64,000 bases of DNA, from contig CAZQKM010000001.1 in NCBI GenBank assembly GCA_964593925.1, positions 62,001 through 126,000 on the forward strand. Reading direction: 5' to 3'. The position numbers and the translations under genes are program-made. Source of the stretch: Oleidesulfovibrio sp964593925. GTDB lineage: Bacteria; Desulfobacterota; Desulfovibrionia; Desulfovibrionales; Desulfovibrionaceae. Each line of letters starts with the position of its first letter. Position 1 is the stretch's first letter. The notes under the pieces are model-generated. The model ran no database searches, was not told the origin of the DNA, and worked only from the letters and a program-made list of their open reading frames with translations. Below, one piece after another: positions 1 through 8,698 of the stretch.

Positions 1-2
1 TC

Positions 3-299
3 GGCTGTGGAATGGCCGCATTGTACTTTGCATGGCAAAAGCGTTTGCATCTGACCATGGCGTTTGCCACAAGCGCTGTGGCGCTCATGGTAGGGGTACG
101 AGCCATACTGCGGGCGCTATACCTTGCCCCCTGGTTCAGTGTGCATAATATTTCGAGCCAGGGCCAATACACCCCCATGCTGCTGTTTTTTGGTGCCCTG
201 CTGCTTACAGGGGCTCTTATTCTATGGGTGTTAAACCTTGCCCGGACCGGAAAAAAACGAACACGAACCAGCCACATAGACAGGACAAAAGGGGCATAA
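3..299 (+). CDS. C-terminal part of a membrane protein (partial at left edge)
   Basis: The reading frame is open from the window edge, so this is the 3' end of a longer gene; 98 codons are visible. They encode two hydrophobic stretches (about visible residues 18-40 and 60-85) and a short Lys/Arg-rich tail, which fits two final transmembrane helices with a cytoplasmic end. The stop codon lies one base before the ATG of the octahaem cytochrome gene, so the two are almost certainly one transcript. I infer a partner subunit of the same membrane electron-transfer complex, but the visible part is too short to name a family. Confidence 0.5.
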   Translation, partial: GCGMAALYFAWQKRLHLTMAFATSAVALMVGVRAILRALYLAPWFSVHNISSQGQYTPMLLFFGALLLTGALILWVLNLARTGKKRTRTSHIDRTKGA

Positions 300-300
300 C

Positions 301-2826
301 ATGGAATATCCCATATGGTGGACACCGTTTTTGGGTGGCGGCCTGGTTATCGCCGTCATTGCCATAGTCCATGTTTTTATCGCCCACTTTGCCGTGGGTG
401 GCGGATTCTACCTTGTACTTACCGAAATGAAAGCCGTACAAGAACGGTCCGGTCATATTCTGGGGCATGTCCGCAAACACACCAAGTTTTTTCTGCTCAC
501 CACCATGGTGGCAGGAGGCCTGAGCGGTGTAGGTATCTGGTTCACCATCAGCATACTTTCCCCCATGGCGACAAGCACTCTGACGCGATCTTTTGCCTTC
601 GCCTGGGCGGCAGAATGGGCTTTTTTCTTGGGTGAAATTATCGCCCTGCTGATCTATCATTACCATTTTGATTCCATGCCCCGCAAAGCTCACATCATTG
701 TCGGCTGGGTGTATGCCTTTTTTGCCTTTATGTCGCTTGTGGTTATCAACGGCATCATAACTGTCATGCTGACGCCCGGCAGATGGGCTGTAACGCAAAA
801 TTTCTGGGATGGTTTTTTCAATGTCTCCGTCTGGCCCTCGCTAAGCTTGCGTTTTTCGCTGTGCTTGATGTTTGCCGGGCTTTTTGCATTTGTAACCGCC
901 ACACGCATCCCCCACCCCTCTACCTGCGAACGCATGATACGCCGTGCCGCTACATGGGTAGGCGCTTCCTTTATCGCGGCAGTACTGTCTGGTTTGTGGT
1001 ATCTGTATGTGTTGCCGACTCCTCAGCAGACCATGATTCTGGAGCGCTCTACACAAACGCCACATCTGTTACAGGCATTTGTGCCACTGGGCTTTGTCAT
1101 CTTGCTGCTCTGCCTTGCCATTGCGTGGTTTCGGCCTCTTGTCGTACGTATGCCGCTAGTTTGCCTTGTGCTGGCCCTTGGCCTTTTGCAGATCGGCCTT
1201 TTTGAGTGGGTACGCGAAGCAGGCAGACGGCCCTACCTCCTTTATGGCCATACCTATTCAAGCTCCATCCGGCTGGAAGATGTACCCCGCGTGCAAAAAC
1301 AAGGTATATTGCAGACTGCACGCTGGACCAGCGTAAAAACACTGACCCCAGACAACATCCTGCAAGCAGGCCAAGAAATCTACAAGCTCCAATGCATGCC
1401 CTGTCATGCCATTACCGGCCCCATGTTGAATATCCTGCAAAAAACAAAAAAATCAACCATATATAGTCTTGATGCCCAACTCGATGGGCAGGGGAAGCTA
1501 CGTCCGCATATGCCCCCTTTTATTGGTACCAATGCTGAGCGGCTGGCCCTGGCAACATACATTGTACAAGGGCTGCATGGAAAAACAGAAGTAGAACCCG
1601 CCCCCACCATTCCTACTCTGGCGACAACCATTCCCGCATTCAACCCAGCCACGGCATCATATGTGCTGTTGGCATGGCCCGCCACAGGCATGCGTAGCGT
1701 GGTCAAAGATGGCGCTCTGGACCTTGCTCCCGCAGATAGTGAGCTGCGTGCACAACTTATCCGCCGGGATGAAACTCCAGAAATCATTACACAAGGCGTC
1801 ACCCTTACATACCGACCAGAAAGTGATACTGGACCGCAGGGAACATTATCCGTCAATGAAGAGCTTCGCGCCTATGAAGCCGCATATATCAATCTGTCAC
1901 CCTATCCTCGTCCAGACACCTTTATCCCCTATCCTGTCTATATTATCGAAGCGCACGACGAGGGCACCGGCGCATTGTTGGCAGCAACAAAAGTTGTAAT
2001 CCCTGTATCAGGTGAAGTGGCCTGCCGCCGATGTCATGGGGGTGAGTGGAATGTGGCGGGTATGTCCGGCATTAGCGACGCCACCCAACGCGATATCTTT
2101 GCTGTACACGACAAAATTCAAGGTACAACGCTTGTTCGCCAAGCCATTGCAGGCAAGACAATTCGCTGCATCTCATGCCATGATGGTGGCAGTACAGCCC
2201 CTGCACTTTCAACGGCCATACACGGCTGGCACGCAAGTTATCTGACAGAACGCGACGCCGATGCCACATGTGGCAGCTGCCACCCCACCTCATCGCAAAG
2301 CGCTACACAGGCTTTTCGGGGTATCCACAATATGATGGGGCTTAGCTGTACCAACTGTCACGGAACCATGGAAGAACATGCCTCCGGCCTGTTGCTCGCA
2401 GAAGCCGCAAAGGGACGCCTCAGTGCACAAGAGATGCAACGCCCCCTGCAGCCGGGTCAAAATATAGCCCCCAAAGATATCCCCCCTCGCGAGCCATGGG
2501 CGCAATTACCCGACTGCGCGACATGTCACGACTTCATGGAACACCCATCTACTGACGCCAGCGCCTTTGGTCGCTGGACTGCCACGAGGCAGGACTTGTT
2601 TCGCTATAGACAGGACGATATGGGTGCAATCATGTGCCAAGCGTGCCATAATGCGCCACATGCAGAATACATGGCGGATAACGCCTGGGGCGGCATGGAC
2701 TATGCCAATATACAGCCCATGCAGTACCAAGGAGTTTCCGGCCCCATTGCAAGCGGCAATAACTGTGGCGTCTGTCATACCAGGCAGCTTGATATGGCAG
2801 AGTCTGCCCACCATCCCATCCCCTGA
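301..2826 (+). CDS. CydA-like membrane cytochrome fused to eight c-type haem sites
   Basis: Predicted 841-residue protein. Residues 1-310 form about eight hydrophobic helices; His residues in the first helix (VHVFIAHFAVGGG) and the following layout recall the quinol-binding subunit I of cytochrome bd oxidases. About residues 345-430 resemble a class I cytochrome c domain, with CMPCH at 365 and a later HMPPF that could supply the Met ligand. Seven more CXXCH motifs follow, with their first Cys at about 575, 623, 657, 683, 739, 779 and 822, giving eight c-haem sites. The C-terminal half is probably periplasmic, because haem attachment occurs there. Likely role (inference): moving electrons between the quinone pool and periplasmic cytochromes. 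It is not a plain oxidase: a normal CydA lacks c-haems. Exact partners are unknown. Confidence 0.75.
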   Translation: MEYPIWWTPFLGGGLVIAVIAIVHVFIAHFAVGGGFYLVLTEMKAVQERSGHILGHVRKHTKFFLLTTMVAGGLSGVGIWFTISILSPMATSTLTRSFAFAWAAEWAFFLGEIIALLIYHYHFDSMPRKAHIIVGWVYAFFAFMSLVVINGIITVMLTPGRWAVTQNFWDGFFNVSVWPSLSLRFSLCLMFAGLFAFVTATRIPHPSTCERMIRRAATWVGASFIAAVLSGLWYLYVLPTPQQTMILERSTQTPHLLQAFVPLGFVILLLCLAIAWFRPLVVRMPLVCLVLALGLLQIGLFEWVREAGRRPYLLYGHTYSSSIRLEDVPRVQKQGILQTARWTSVKTLTPDNILQAGQEIYKLQCMPCHAITGPMLNILQKTKKSTIYSLDAQLDGQGKLRPHMPPFIGTNAERLALATYIVQGLHGKTEVEPAPTIPTLATTIPAFNPATASYVLLAWPATGMRSVVKDGALDLAPADSELRAQLIRRDETPEIITQGVTLTYRPESDTGPQGTLSVNEELRAYEAAYINLSPYPRPDTFIPYPVYIIEAHDEGTGALLAATKVVIPVSGEVACRRCHGGEWNVAGMSGISDATQRDIFAVHDKIQGTTLVRQAIAGKTIRCISCHDGGSTAPALSTAIHGWHASYLTERDADATCGSCHPTSSQSATQAFRGIHNMMGLSCTNCHGTMEEHASGLLLAEAAKGRLSAQEMQRPLQPGQNIAPKDIPPREPWAQLPDCATCHDFMEHPSTDASAFGRWTATRQDLFRYRQDDMGAIMCQACHNAPHAEYMADNAWGGMDYANIQPMQYQGVSGPIASGNNCGVCHTRQLDMAESAHHPIP

Positions 2827-2884
2827 TGGCAAGTTACGTCCCAATGTGAGGCACATCAGTCCCATCCCCTGCGGCAGGGCAAAC

Positions 2885-2989
2885 GGTGCTTCCAGGTTCC
2901 CCCTTGGAAGCACCATGCTGTGTACCCACATAGCCCCCGGCAAACTATGCCCGGCAGCATGGCATAAAAAACAGTAACACTCTGTTTTT
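2885..2989 (+). terminator. Two hairpins downstream of the octahaem gene
   Basis: A perfect 10-bp stem (GGTGCTTCCA at 2885-2894 with TGGAAGCACC at 2905-2914) is followed by a weaker A/T-rich stem (AAAAACAG at 2967-2974 with CTGTTTTT at 2982-2989) that ends in a T-run. The second has the form of a Rho-independent terminator, though its stem is weak. Together they probably end the cytochrome transcript. Confidence 0.4.
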
Positions 2990-3064
2990 AATAAATAAAA
3001 TAGTTGTGTGCGTGTCTTTTGCATAAGCCTTCAACAGTGGAAAACCATTCCCAAGGAGTCTGCC

Positions 3065-3340
3065 ATGTATGTTATCGCCCCCGCCAAGGAAGGATTAAAC
3101 ACGTCGCTTTCACGTATTGAAGAAATGTTGGCAAGAACCCAAGAAGCGCGTAGTACCCGTAAAATAGCAGGAAACTCCGCAACTACCGGCCTTGAGGCTA
3201 ATGCCGTACCCGTCGCTGATGAAGCAGACCAAGCTTACGGACAAACCATGAACCTGCTGGGAGCACACCAGAACGAGCGTAGTCAGCATACCGGACATGC
3301 CCTTGACCCTGAACGTGTGGCAAGGCTGCTTGAACTGTAG
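3065..3340 (+). CDS. Small conserved-looking hypothetical protein (91 aa)
   Basis: I do not recognise a family. The start at 3065 is chosen because AAGGAG lies a few bases upstream; a longer in-frame extension back to 3008 has no ribosome-binding site. The protein is soluble and polar, with an N-terminal stretch likely to form an amphipathic helix (SLSRIEEMLART) and a second helix-like end (DPERVARLLEL). There is no signal peptide, no membrane segment and no Cys. It stands alone between the cytochrome gene and a convergent TPR gene. Confidence 0.6.
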   Translation: MYVIAPAKEGLNTSLSRIEEMLARTQEARSTRKIAGNSATTGLEANAVPVADEADQAYGQTMNLLGAHQNERSQHTGHALDPERVARLLEL

Positions 3341-3438
3341 CCCGAAAATCCCACGGGCACCTTGTACCGCTTCCTTTTAGACAAGACAACCTATTGGTAA
3401 TTATTTATTTTTTAAAAACGAGGACTTGTATCCTGCTG

Positions 3439-4092
3439 TCAGTCTCCCGCCTTGAGCAGCGCTGCATGCACTTGCTCAAGCTTTATGGCTGCCCCATGCT
3501 TCCCAGACCGCTTGTACGCGTCTATGGCCATTTCTACTACATCGCGATTAGGAGAAGCTTTTATGGCACGCTTCAAATAGCGCAGTGCCAGGGCGGGCTC
3601 ACCGGCATCCAGCATCCGCTGCCCCATCAGCCGAAAAATACTGTCTTCGTCTTCATAGTGGAGCATGGCCTCTTGGAACGCTTTATCTGCTTCTTGCACC
3701 TTGTTGTCTGCAAGCAGCAGGCAGCCATGCTTGAAAAGTTTATCCAGCTGCTGCTTACGCGCCAAAATCCTGCGATGATCATCGTCCATGTCCAGTTCCT
3801 GAATGGCACGCAGCACCTCTGCAAATTGCATCAACAGACCCCGCTCTTGCCCCGGCTCCCAGACAAGCCCCTTTTCCAAAACCGTTGTCACCTCATCGGT
3901 ACGGTTTAACAGGCCCAACATTTCGCGCAAGGCGCCGTACAGTTCGTTTTTGTACAGGCGAGGGGCACCGCTTTTTACCCACGTGCCCAAGGCAAGGGCC
4001 GTGGCCGCCAGAGCACGTTGCACATCGTGCCTGTGAAAGTAGCCCTTGGCCCGCGCCAGGTTGGTCCTGATCTCCTTTATCTCTTCACTCAT
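3439..4092 (-). CDS. TPR-repeat protein
   Basis: 217 residues with helical repeats of the tetratricopeptide type, clearest in the C-terminal half (about residues 115-200), where alanine- and leucine-rich helix pairs recur (for example RLMGQRMLDAGEPALALRYL). No signal peptide, so cytoplasmic. TPR proteins are protein-protein adaptors; nothing in the sequence tells the partner. The gene is convergent with the 91-aa gene upstream on the map and diverges from the DUF2325 gene, with which it shares a 228-bp intergenic region. Confidence 0.75.
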   Translation of the reverse strand: MSEEIKEIRTNLARAKGYFHRHDVQRALAATALALGTWVKSGAPRLYKNELYGALREMLGLLNRTDEVTTVLEKGLVWEPGQERGLLMQFAEVLRAIQELDMDDDHRRILARKQQLDKLFKHGCLLLADNKVQEADKAFQEAMLHYEDEDSIFRLMGQRMLDAGEPALALRYLKRAIKASPNRDVVEMAIDAYKRSGKHGAAIKLEQVHAALLKAGD

Positions 4093-4247
4093 ACGCCCTC
4101 CTCACTCATACGCAGCCGACAAGCCACGTATATTTTTTCGGATATTTCACGCGCCATGGCGAACAAGCGGCTGTCTACCAATTTTGTTTTGGAGCATACA
4201 GTATATGGAACATGGAGCTACAGAAAATATTTTTTCATTGTTGACAT

Positions 4248-4262
4248 TGACTTTCATTATCA
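4248..4262. promoter_or_regulatory. Fur-box-like operator before the DUF2325 gene
   Basis: The 15-mer TGACTTTCATTATCA matches the 7-1-7 Fur consensus TGATAAT-N-ATTATCA at 11 of 14 informative positions, with a perfect right half. It overlaps a TTGACA hexamer at 4241-4246 and would sit in a -35/-10 spacer, so a bound Fur-type repressor would block RNA polymerase. Site identity is inferred from consensus only. Confidence 0.5.
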
Positions 4263-4320
4263 TTAAATAGAAAATACTGTTCCTCAATATCCACATGTAG
4301 TGCATAAAAGGAGAATATAT

Positions 4321-4602
4321 ATGTGCGCAACGCTGGTCGGAGGCATGGACAGGCTAAAGCGAGAATATATTGAAACCGCTAAAAAAAATGGTGTGGAGCT
4401 CAAAGTTTTTACAGGAAAGGAAAATAATATTTCCGGCCAAATAGGGGCCACAGAACATGTTATCATATTTACAAATAAAGTTTCGCACGCCGCACGAAAG
4501 GGTGTGATGCAATATGCTCGTGCACGCCGCATACCCGTAACCATGCTCCACGCATGCGGCATATCCACCCTGCGCCAGTGCCTACGTGGGCGAGCTGGTT
4601 AG
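4321..4602 (+). CDS. DUF2325 domain protein
   Basis: 93-residue single-domain protein. The whole length fits the DUF2325 pattern: an N-terminal CATLVGGMDRLKREY strand-helix, a central I-F-T-N-K-V-SH segment and a C-terminal VTMLHACGISTLRQCL. The ATG at 4321 is chosen because AAAAGGAG ends a few bases upstream; an in-frame GTG at 4300 would put that ribosome-binding site inside the gene. The biochemical role of the family is unknown. The Fur-box-like site upstream suggests iron or metal control. Confidence 0.75.
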   Translation: MCATLVGGMDRLKREYIETAKKNGVELKVFTGKENNISGQIGATEHVIIFTNKVSHAARKGVMQYARARRIPVTMLHACGISTLRQCLRGRAG

Positions 4603-4948
4603 CGACAGATTGTTAGCGGCCCTGCTGCTTAATATACCGCAGGACAAATTTTTCGTGGCTGGTTAAAAAACTCTCGAAAAAACATGTCTCTCACAGGGCT
4701 CCAAACCATACACCAATAGCCAGTACGCAAGGGTATTCCCCCAATACAACCACCCTACATGGCCATATGGTGCCATGCAAGCCATGTACGGCTGTAGCCA
4801 TGTCTGGATGTCTGGGGAAGCATCCCGCCGACACAGACCTTCCTGGCAGGGATATCATTGACTCTTATGGTAAATTCGCACAAGATACCATATCAGTGTA
4901 GTAGTGAAAAAAGGCACCACTGCCGCTATTCAGGAGGCCTGCATATTT
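4603..4948. other. Intergenic region without recognised gene
   Basis: About 345 bases between the DUF2325 and cheX genes. I see no open frame with a ribosome-binding site, no tRNA fold and no clear terminator; the AGGAGG for cheX is at its right end. Confidence 0.5.
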
Positions 4949-5413
4949 ATGGATAATGGAATCGAAGTCGCAAAGCCGTTCATTGTCGCCACTACAAATA
5001 TTCTGTCCACCATGGCCGGAGTCCATGCTGAGGCCGGTAAGCCCTATATCAAAAAAGGCAACATCGCAAAGGGGGATGTTTCGGCGGTTGTCGGCATCAC
5101 GGGACATAAAAACGGTAGTATTTCCATGACATTCACAAGGCAATGTGCTGTTGCAGTAGTCAAGGGCATGCTAGGCGACGACATCCACGACATCGTGCAA
5201 GACACGCAAGATGCCGTGGGAGAGGTGACCAATATGGTTTCCGGTCAAGCTCGTGCCGCGCTAGCAGGCTTGGGGCTTGTGTTCCAAGGAGCCACACCGA
5301 CTGTGGTCATGGGCAGCGGACACACCATCAGCCATGTGACGAAAAGCCCTGTAGTTGCCATTCCATTTCATACAGAGCACGGTGATTTTACTATCGAATT
5401 CTGCTTTGAGTAA
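4949..5413 (+). CDS. cheX: CheX-type CheY-phosphate phosphatase
   Basis: 154 residues, the usual CheX length. CheX dephosphorylates response-regulator receivers such as CheY-P. The catalytic Glu-x-x-Asn signature is seen in the central helix DAVGEVTNMVSGQARA (Glu and Asn three apart). The start at 4949 follows AGGAGG by about ten bases; an in-frame start further upstream at 4904 lacks one. No other chemotaxis gene is nearby, so this is an orphan copy. It could act on a flagellar CheY or on another single-domain receiver such as the one at 57733. Confidence 0.85.
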   Translation: MDNGIEVAKPFIVATTNILSTMAGVHAEAGKPYIKKGNIAKGDVSAVVGITGHKNGSISMTFTRQCAVAVVKGMLGDDIHDIVQDTQDAVGEVTNMVSGQARAALAGLGLVFQGATPTVVMGSGHTISHVTKSPVVAIPFHTEHGDFTIEFCFE

Positions 5414-5939
5414 ATCATCCTTGCAGGGCAGACTCCAGGTGCTCCTGCCTCTAGCGGTGTGAAGGCACTCACCACATGCGCTACTTGCACGGTGGGGTCT
5501 TTTGTTGCCCTGCCACAACACCTCCTCCACAGCATACTCCTGCCCCTCATAACTGAGGCCATGCATATACTGCCAGGCACTGCATGGTGCTCTCTGGCAT
5601 GTAACCATGTGCCTACCTGCTACCCCCAGGTGGCCTGTTTCTACCCGCACAGTGCCTGCGTTTTCTTCAAAAAAAATATGCACCTGCTGCCAAAGCAGAG
5701 AGTACATAAAAAATCCGCCCCCTTATATTTGGTACCTCAGAGGAAAACAGCGCTTTTCAACCCGCTGAGTCTTGAAAAAACAGAAAACCCCTAGGAAAAA
5801 CCTTGACGCAATCACCCCTGCTCGGTTTAGATATCTTGCTGTTTTCAACAGCCTTATCCAAAAACGCTGCCAAAGAATTCACGCAGGCTGTTTTTCGTAC
5901 CACGTACTGTTTTTGCACCACTTATTTTGGAGGTACCGG
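5414..5939. other. Long intergenic gap with a possible reverse-strand ORF
   Basis: About 525 bases between cheX and the ABC importer. On the reverse strand a 148-codon frame (5707 down to 5261) starts after an AAGGGGG-like site and its first 95 codons read as plausible protein, but its last 50 codons lie antisense to cheX and I recognise no family. It may be a gene remnant or chance. The first gene of the transporter uses the AGGAGGT-like sequence just before 5940 rather than the longer in-frame extension from 5772. Confidence 0.25.
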
Positions 5940-7571
5940 ATGAAACGCATTCTAAAACTTATGCTATTTACCCTGGTTGCAGGGTTGGCGTTCGGCTGCA
6001 GCCCTGAACCGGAGCAGCAAAAGGCTACCCCTCAGGCATCCTCTTCCGAAGCCCCTGCCTCGCTGGCTGTCGCCCCAGAAAACAGCCCTCGGATACTGCG
6101 CCTTGCCATGGATGCGGATCCCGTTTCACTGGACCCCCACGTACAACTTTCTGGTGGTATGCTACAATATTCTCACTTGGTCTTTGATCCACTTGTCCGC
6201 TGGACGCAGGATCTCACTTTTGAAAATCGTCTTGCCGAGCGCTACAAACGTATTGATGATCGGACCATGCGTTTTTACCTGCGCAAAGGGGTCAAATTTC
6301 ATAGCGGCAACGAATTAACTGCCAAAGATGTTGTCTGGACCATTGCCCGTCTGAAAACCTCACAAGATTTCAAAGCGTTATTCGAACCATTTGAAACACC
6401 TGTGGTCATTGACGATTATACGGTAGATATTATTACAAAAAATCCGTACCCGCTGTTGCTTAATCTGGCTACCTACATCTTCCCCATGGACAGTGAGTTC
6501 TACAGTGGTGAAGATGCAAACGGGCAGCCCAAAGACCGTATTGAAAAAACGGCCTACTCATTTGCCAACGAAAACGTCTCAGGTACCGGTCCCTTTATGG
6601 TCACCTTCCGCGAGCAGGGTGTACGTATGGAACTCAAGGCTTTTGCCGGCTACTGGGCCCCGCGCGGCAACGTAGACGTTATTGACCTTAAGCCTATCAA
6701 AAACAATGCAACGCGCGTGGCCTCCATGCTTTCCGGTGACGTGGATTTTATTATGCCCGTTCCCCCACAAGACTATGATCGCCTTGCCAAGCATGAAAAA
6801 GTTAACCTGATCACCATGCCCGGTACGCGGATTATCACGCTGCAGCTCAACCAAAAACGAGTAGAAGCGTTTAAAGATCAGCGTGTCCGTCAGGCCATTG
6901 TCTACGCCACAGACAACACAGGCATTGTTGCCAAAATCATGCAGGGGCGTGCCGCAGTGGCCTCGCAGCAGGGTCCTGAAGGGCTCCCTGGTTACACCGA
7001 GTCGCTGTCCCCCCGCTATGATCTTGAAAAAGCAAAACAGCTCATGAAAGACGCCGGATATGAAAAAGGCTTCACCGTGAGCATGATTGCGCCCAACAAC
7101 CGGTACGTGAACGACGAAAAAATCGCACAGGCTTTTGTTTCCATGATGGCCAAAATCGGTATCACCGTGAATCTGAAGACCATGCCCAAAGCACAATACT
7201 GGGACGAATTTGACAGTCAAGTGGCCGATATTCAGATGCTCGGCTGGCACCCGGATACAGAGGACTCTGCCAACTATACAGAGTTTCTTGCCATGTGCCC
7301 TAACAAGGAAACAGGATATGGGCAGTATAACAGCGGCAACTACTGCAACCCCAAAGTGGATACGCTTGTTTTGGCTTCACAAAGCGAAACAGACACGGTA
7401 AAGCGTGCGGCCCTGCTGCAAGAAATTGAACAGATACTATACAACGATGCAGCTTACGTGCCCTTGCACTGGCAGTATCTTTCATGGGCGGTTTCTCCTG
7501 CTGTGAAAAATGCCGAACAAATTGTCAATGTCATGGACTTTCCATACTTTGGCGATCTCATAATGGAATAA
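5940..7571 (+). CDS. Peptide/nickel-type ABC transporter substrate-binding lipoprotein
   Basis: 543 residues. Signal peptide MKRILKLMLFTLVAGLAFGC ends in a lipobox-type Cys at 20, so this is a lipoprotein anchored in the membrane. The rest matches family 5 solute-binding proteins (DppA/OppA/NikA): an early SLDPHVQLSGG, the conserved YAT-x-N-x-x-IV region near residue 322, and a late YVPLHWQYLSWAV. It captures an oligopeptide, dipeptide or similar ligand for the permease genes that follow. Ligand choice cannot be read from the sequence. First gene of the dpp-like operon 5940-11597, separated from the permease gene by two hairpins. Confidence 0.9.
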   Translation: MKRILKLMLFTLVAGLAFGCSPEPEQQKATPQASSSEAPASLAVAPENSPRILRLAMDADPVSLDPHVQLSGGMLQYSHLVFDPLVRWTQDLTFENRLAERYKRIDDRTMRFYLRKGVKFHSGNELTAKDVVWTIARLKTSQDFKALFEPFETPVVIDDYTVDIITKNPYPLLLNLATYIFPMDSEFYSGEDANGQPKDRIEKTAYSFANENVSGTGPFMVTFREQGVRMELKAFAGYWAPRGNVDVIDLKPIKNNATRVASMLSGDVDFIMPVPPQDYDRLAKHEKVNLITMPGTRIITLQLNQKRVEAFKDQRVRQAIVYATDNTGIVAKIMQGRAAVASQQGPEGLPGYTESLSPRYDLEKAKQLMKDAGYEKGFTVSMIAPNNRYVNDEKIAQAFVSMMAKIGITVNLKTMPKAQYWDEFDSQVADIQMLGWHPDTEDSANYTEFLAMCPNKETGYGQYNSGNYCNPKVDTLVLASQSETDTVKRAALLQEIEQILYNDAAYVPLHWQYLSWAVSPAVKNAEQIVNVMDFPYFGDLIME

Positions 7572-7584
7572 TCTTTTGTATCCT

Positions 7585-7664
7585 GCGGGGGTGAACCATA
7601 TGGTTCGCCCCGCTCCGCACCTGATTTACTGCTGCGTAAAAAGCATGCCGGCCACCATGGCCGG
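7585..7664 (+). other. Intercistronic hairpins after the binding-protein gene
   Basis: First hairpin: GCGGGG at 7585-7590 pairs with CCCCGC at 7608-7613, enclosing the palindrome GAACCATATGGTTC at 7593-7606. Second: CCGGCCA (7648-7654) with TGGCCGG (7658-7664). Neither is followed by a T-run, so they look like mRNA-stabilising or partly terminating structures that let the binding protein be made in excess over the membrane subunits. Confidence 0.5.
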
Positions 7665-7718
7665 TTCCCCGTTTTGTAAATACGCGTCAGCCCCTTAACC
7701 CCAGCACCTTGGTAGGCT

Positions 7719-8696
7719 ATGTTCGCTTTTATTGTTCGACGCATGACGCAGGCGCTCATCGTCATGATTGCTATCAGCTTCATTGGTTTTGCCATCAAGT
7801 ATTCCCTAGGCGACCCCGTACGTGAAATGGTGGGCGTCAGTGTTTCCGCAGCAGAGCGTGAAGTACTACGCGAACAACTGGGCCTGAATGACCCATACTT
7901 GCTCCAATGGATACGATTTATAAAAAATGCAGTCCAAGGCGACTTTGGCCAATCGTTCTTTTATCGCAAGCCAGCCCTTGAGGTCATTCTGGCCAAGGCT
8001 CCTGCCACGCTTGAGCTTGTATTTTGCAGTTCTCTGCTCATCCTGCTTTTGTCTACCCCCGTGGGAATCTACGCCGCGTACAAGCCCAACGCACCACTGG
8101 CGCGCTTCTTTATGGCTTTCAGCACAGTGGGCGTATCCATTCCGGTTTTTTTGACAGCGATCCTCCTTATTTATGTCTTTGCCGTGGAACTGCAGTGGTT
8201 ACCATCGTTCGGTAGAGGGGAGACTGTCAAAATTTTTGGGTTTTGGGATACAGGCCTGCTCACTGTTGAGGGCTTACGCCACCTGATTCTTCCCAGTATA
8301 GCCCTGTCCTCCATCATGCTGCCGTTGTTTATCAGACTGATCCGTGCCGAGATGAAAGAAGTACTGGAGACAGAATACGTCAAATTCGCCCGAGCCAAGG
8401 GTCTACGCGAAAAAAGGGTGCTCTGGGTACACGCCTTTAAAAATACCTTACTACCTGTCATCACAGTGGGAGGCGTCCAACTTGGCATCATGATTGCCTA
8501 CACCATACTCACAGAAACGGTTTTTCAGTGGCAGGGCATGGGATTCATGTTTATCGAAGCCGTGGGGCGCTCTGATACCGCACTGTTGGTAGCGTATATG
8601 ATTTTTGTAGGCGCCTTGTTTGTACTGGTAAATACCATGGTTGATATTATCTACGGCCTGGTGAACCCCATGGTCCGCGTGACGGGGAGGAAGTAG
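7719..8696 (+). CDS. Peptide-type ABC transporter permease (DppB/OppB family)
   Basis: 325 residues with about six transmembrane helices. The N-terminal IVRRMTQALIVMIAISFIGF helix and the cytoplasmic EAA loop near residues 210-235 (VKFARAKGLREKRVL) are typical of the DppB group. It forms the translocation channel with the next gene product. It ends two bases before the DppC-type gene starts. Confidence 0.9.
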   Translation: MFAFIVRRMTQALIVMIAISFIGFAIKYSLGDPVREMVGVSVSAAEREVLREQLGLNDPYLLQWIRFIKNAVQGDFGQSFFYRKPALEVILAKAPATLELVFCSSLLILLLSTPVGIYAAYKPNAPLARFFMAFSTVGVSIPVFLTAILLIYVFAVELQWLPSFGRGETVKIFGFWDTGLLTVEGLRHLILPSIALSSIMLPLFIRLIRAEMKEVLETEYVKFARAKGLREKRVLWVHAFKNTLLPVITVGGVQLGIMIAYTILTETVFQWQGMGFMFIEAVGRSDTALLVAYMIFVGALFVLVNTMVDIIYGLVNPMVRVTGRK

Positions 8697-8698
8697 CC

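Noticed and set aside
6579..7250. Reverse frame of about 223 codons, rich in His and Cys
   Set aside because: Antisense to the peptide-binding gene; composition is typical of a shadow frame.
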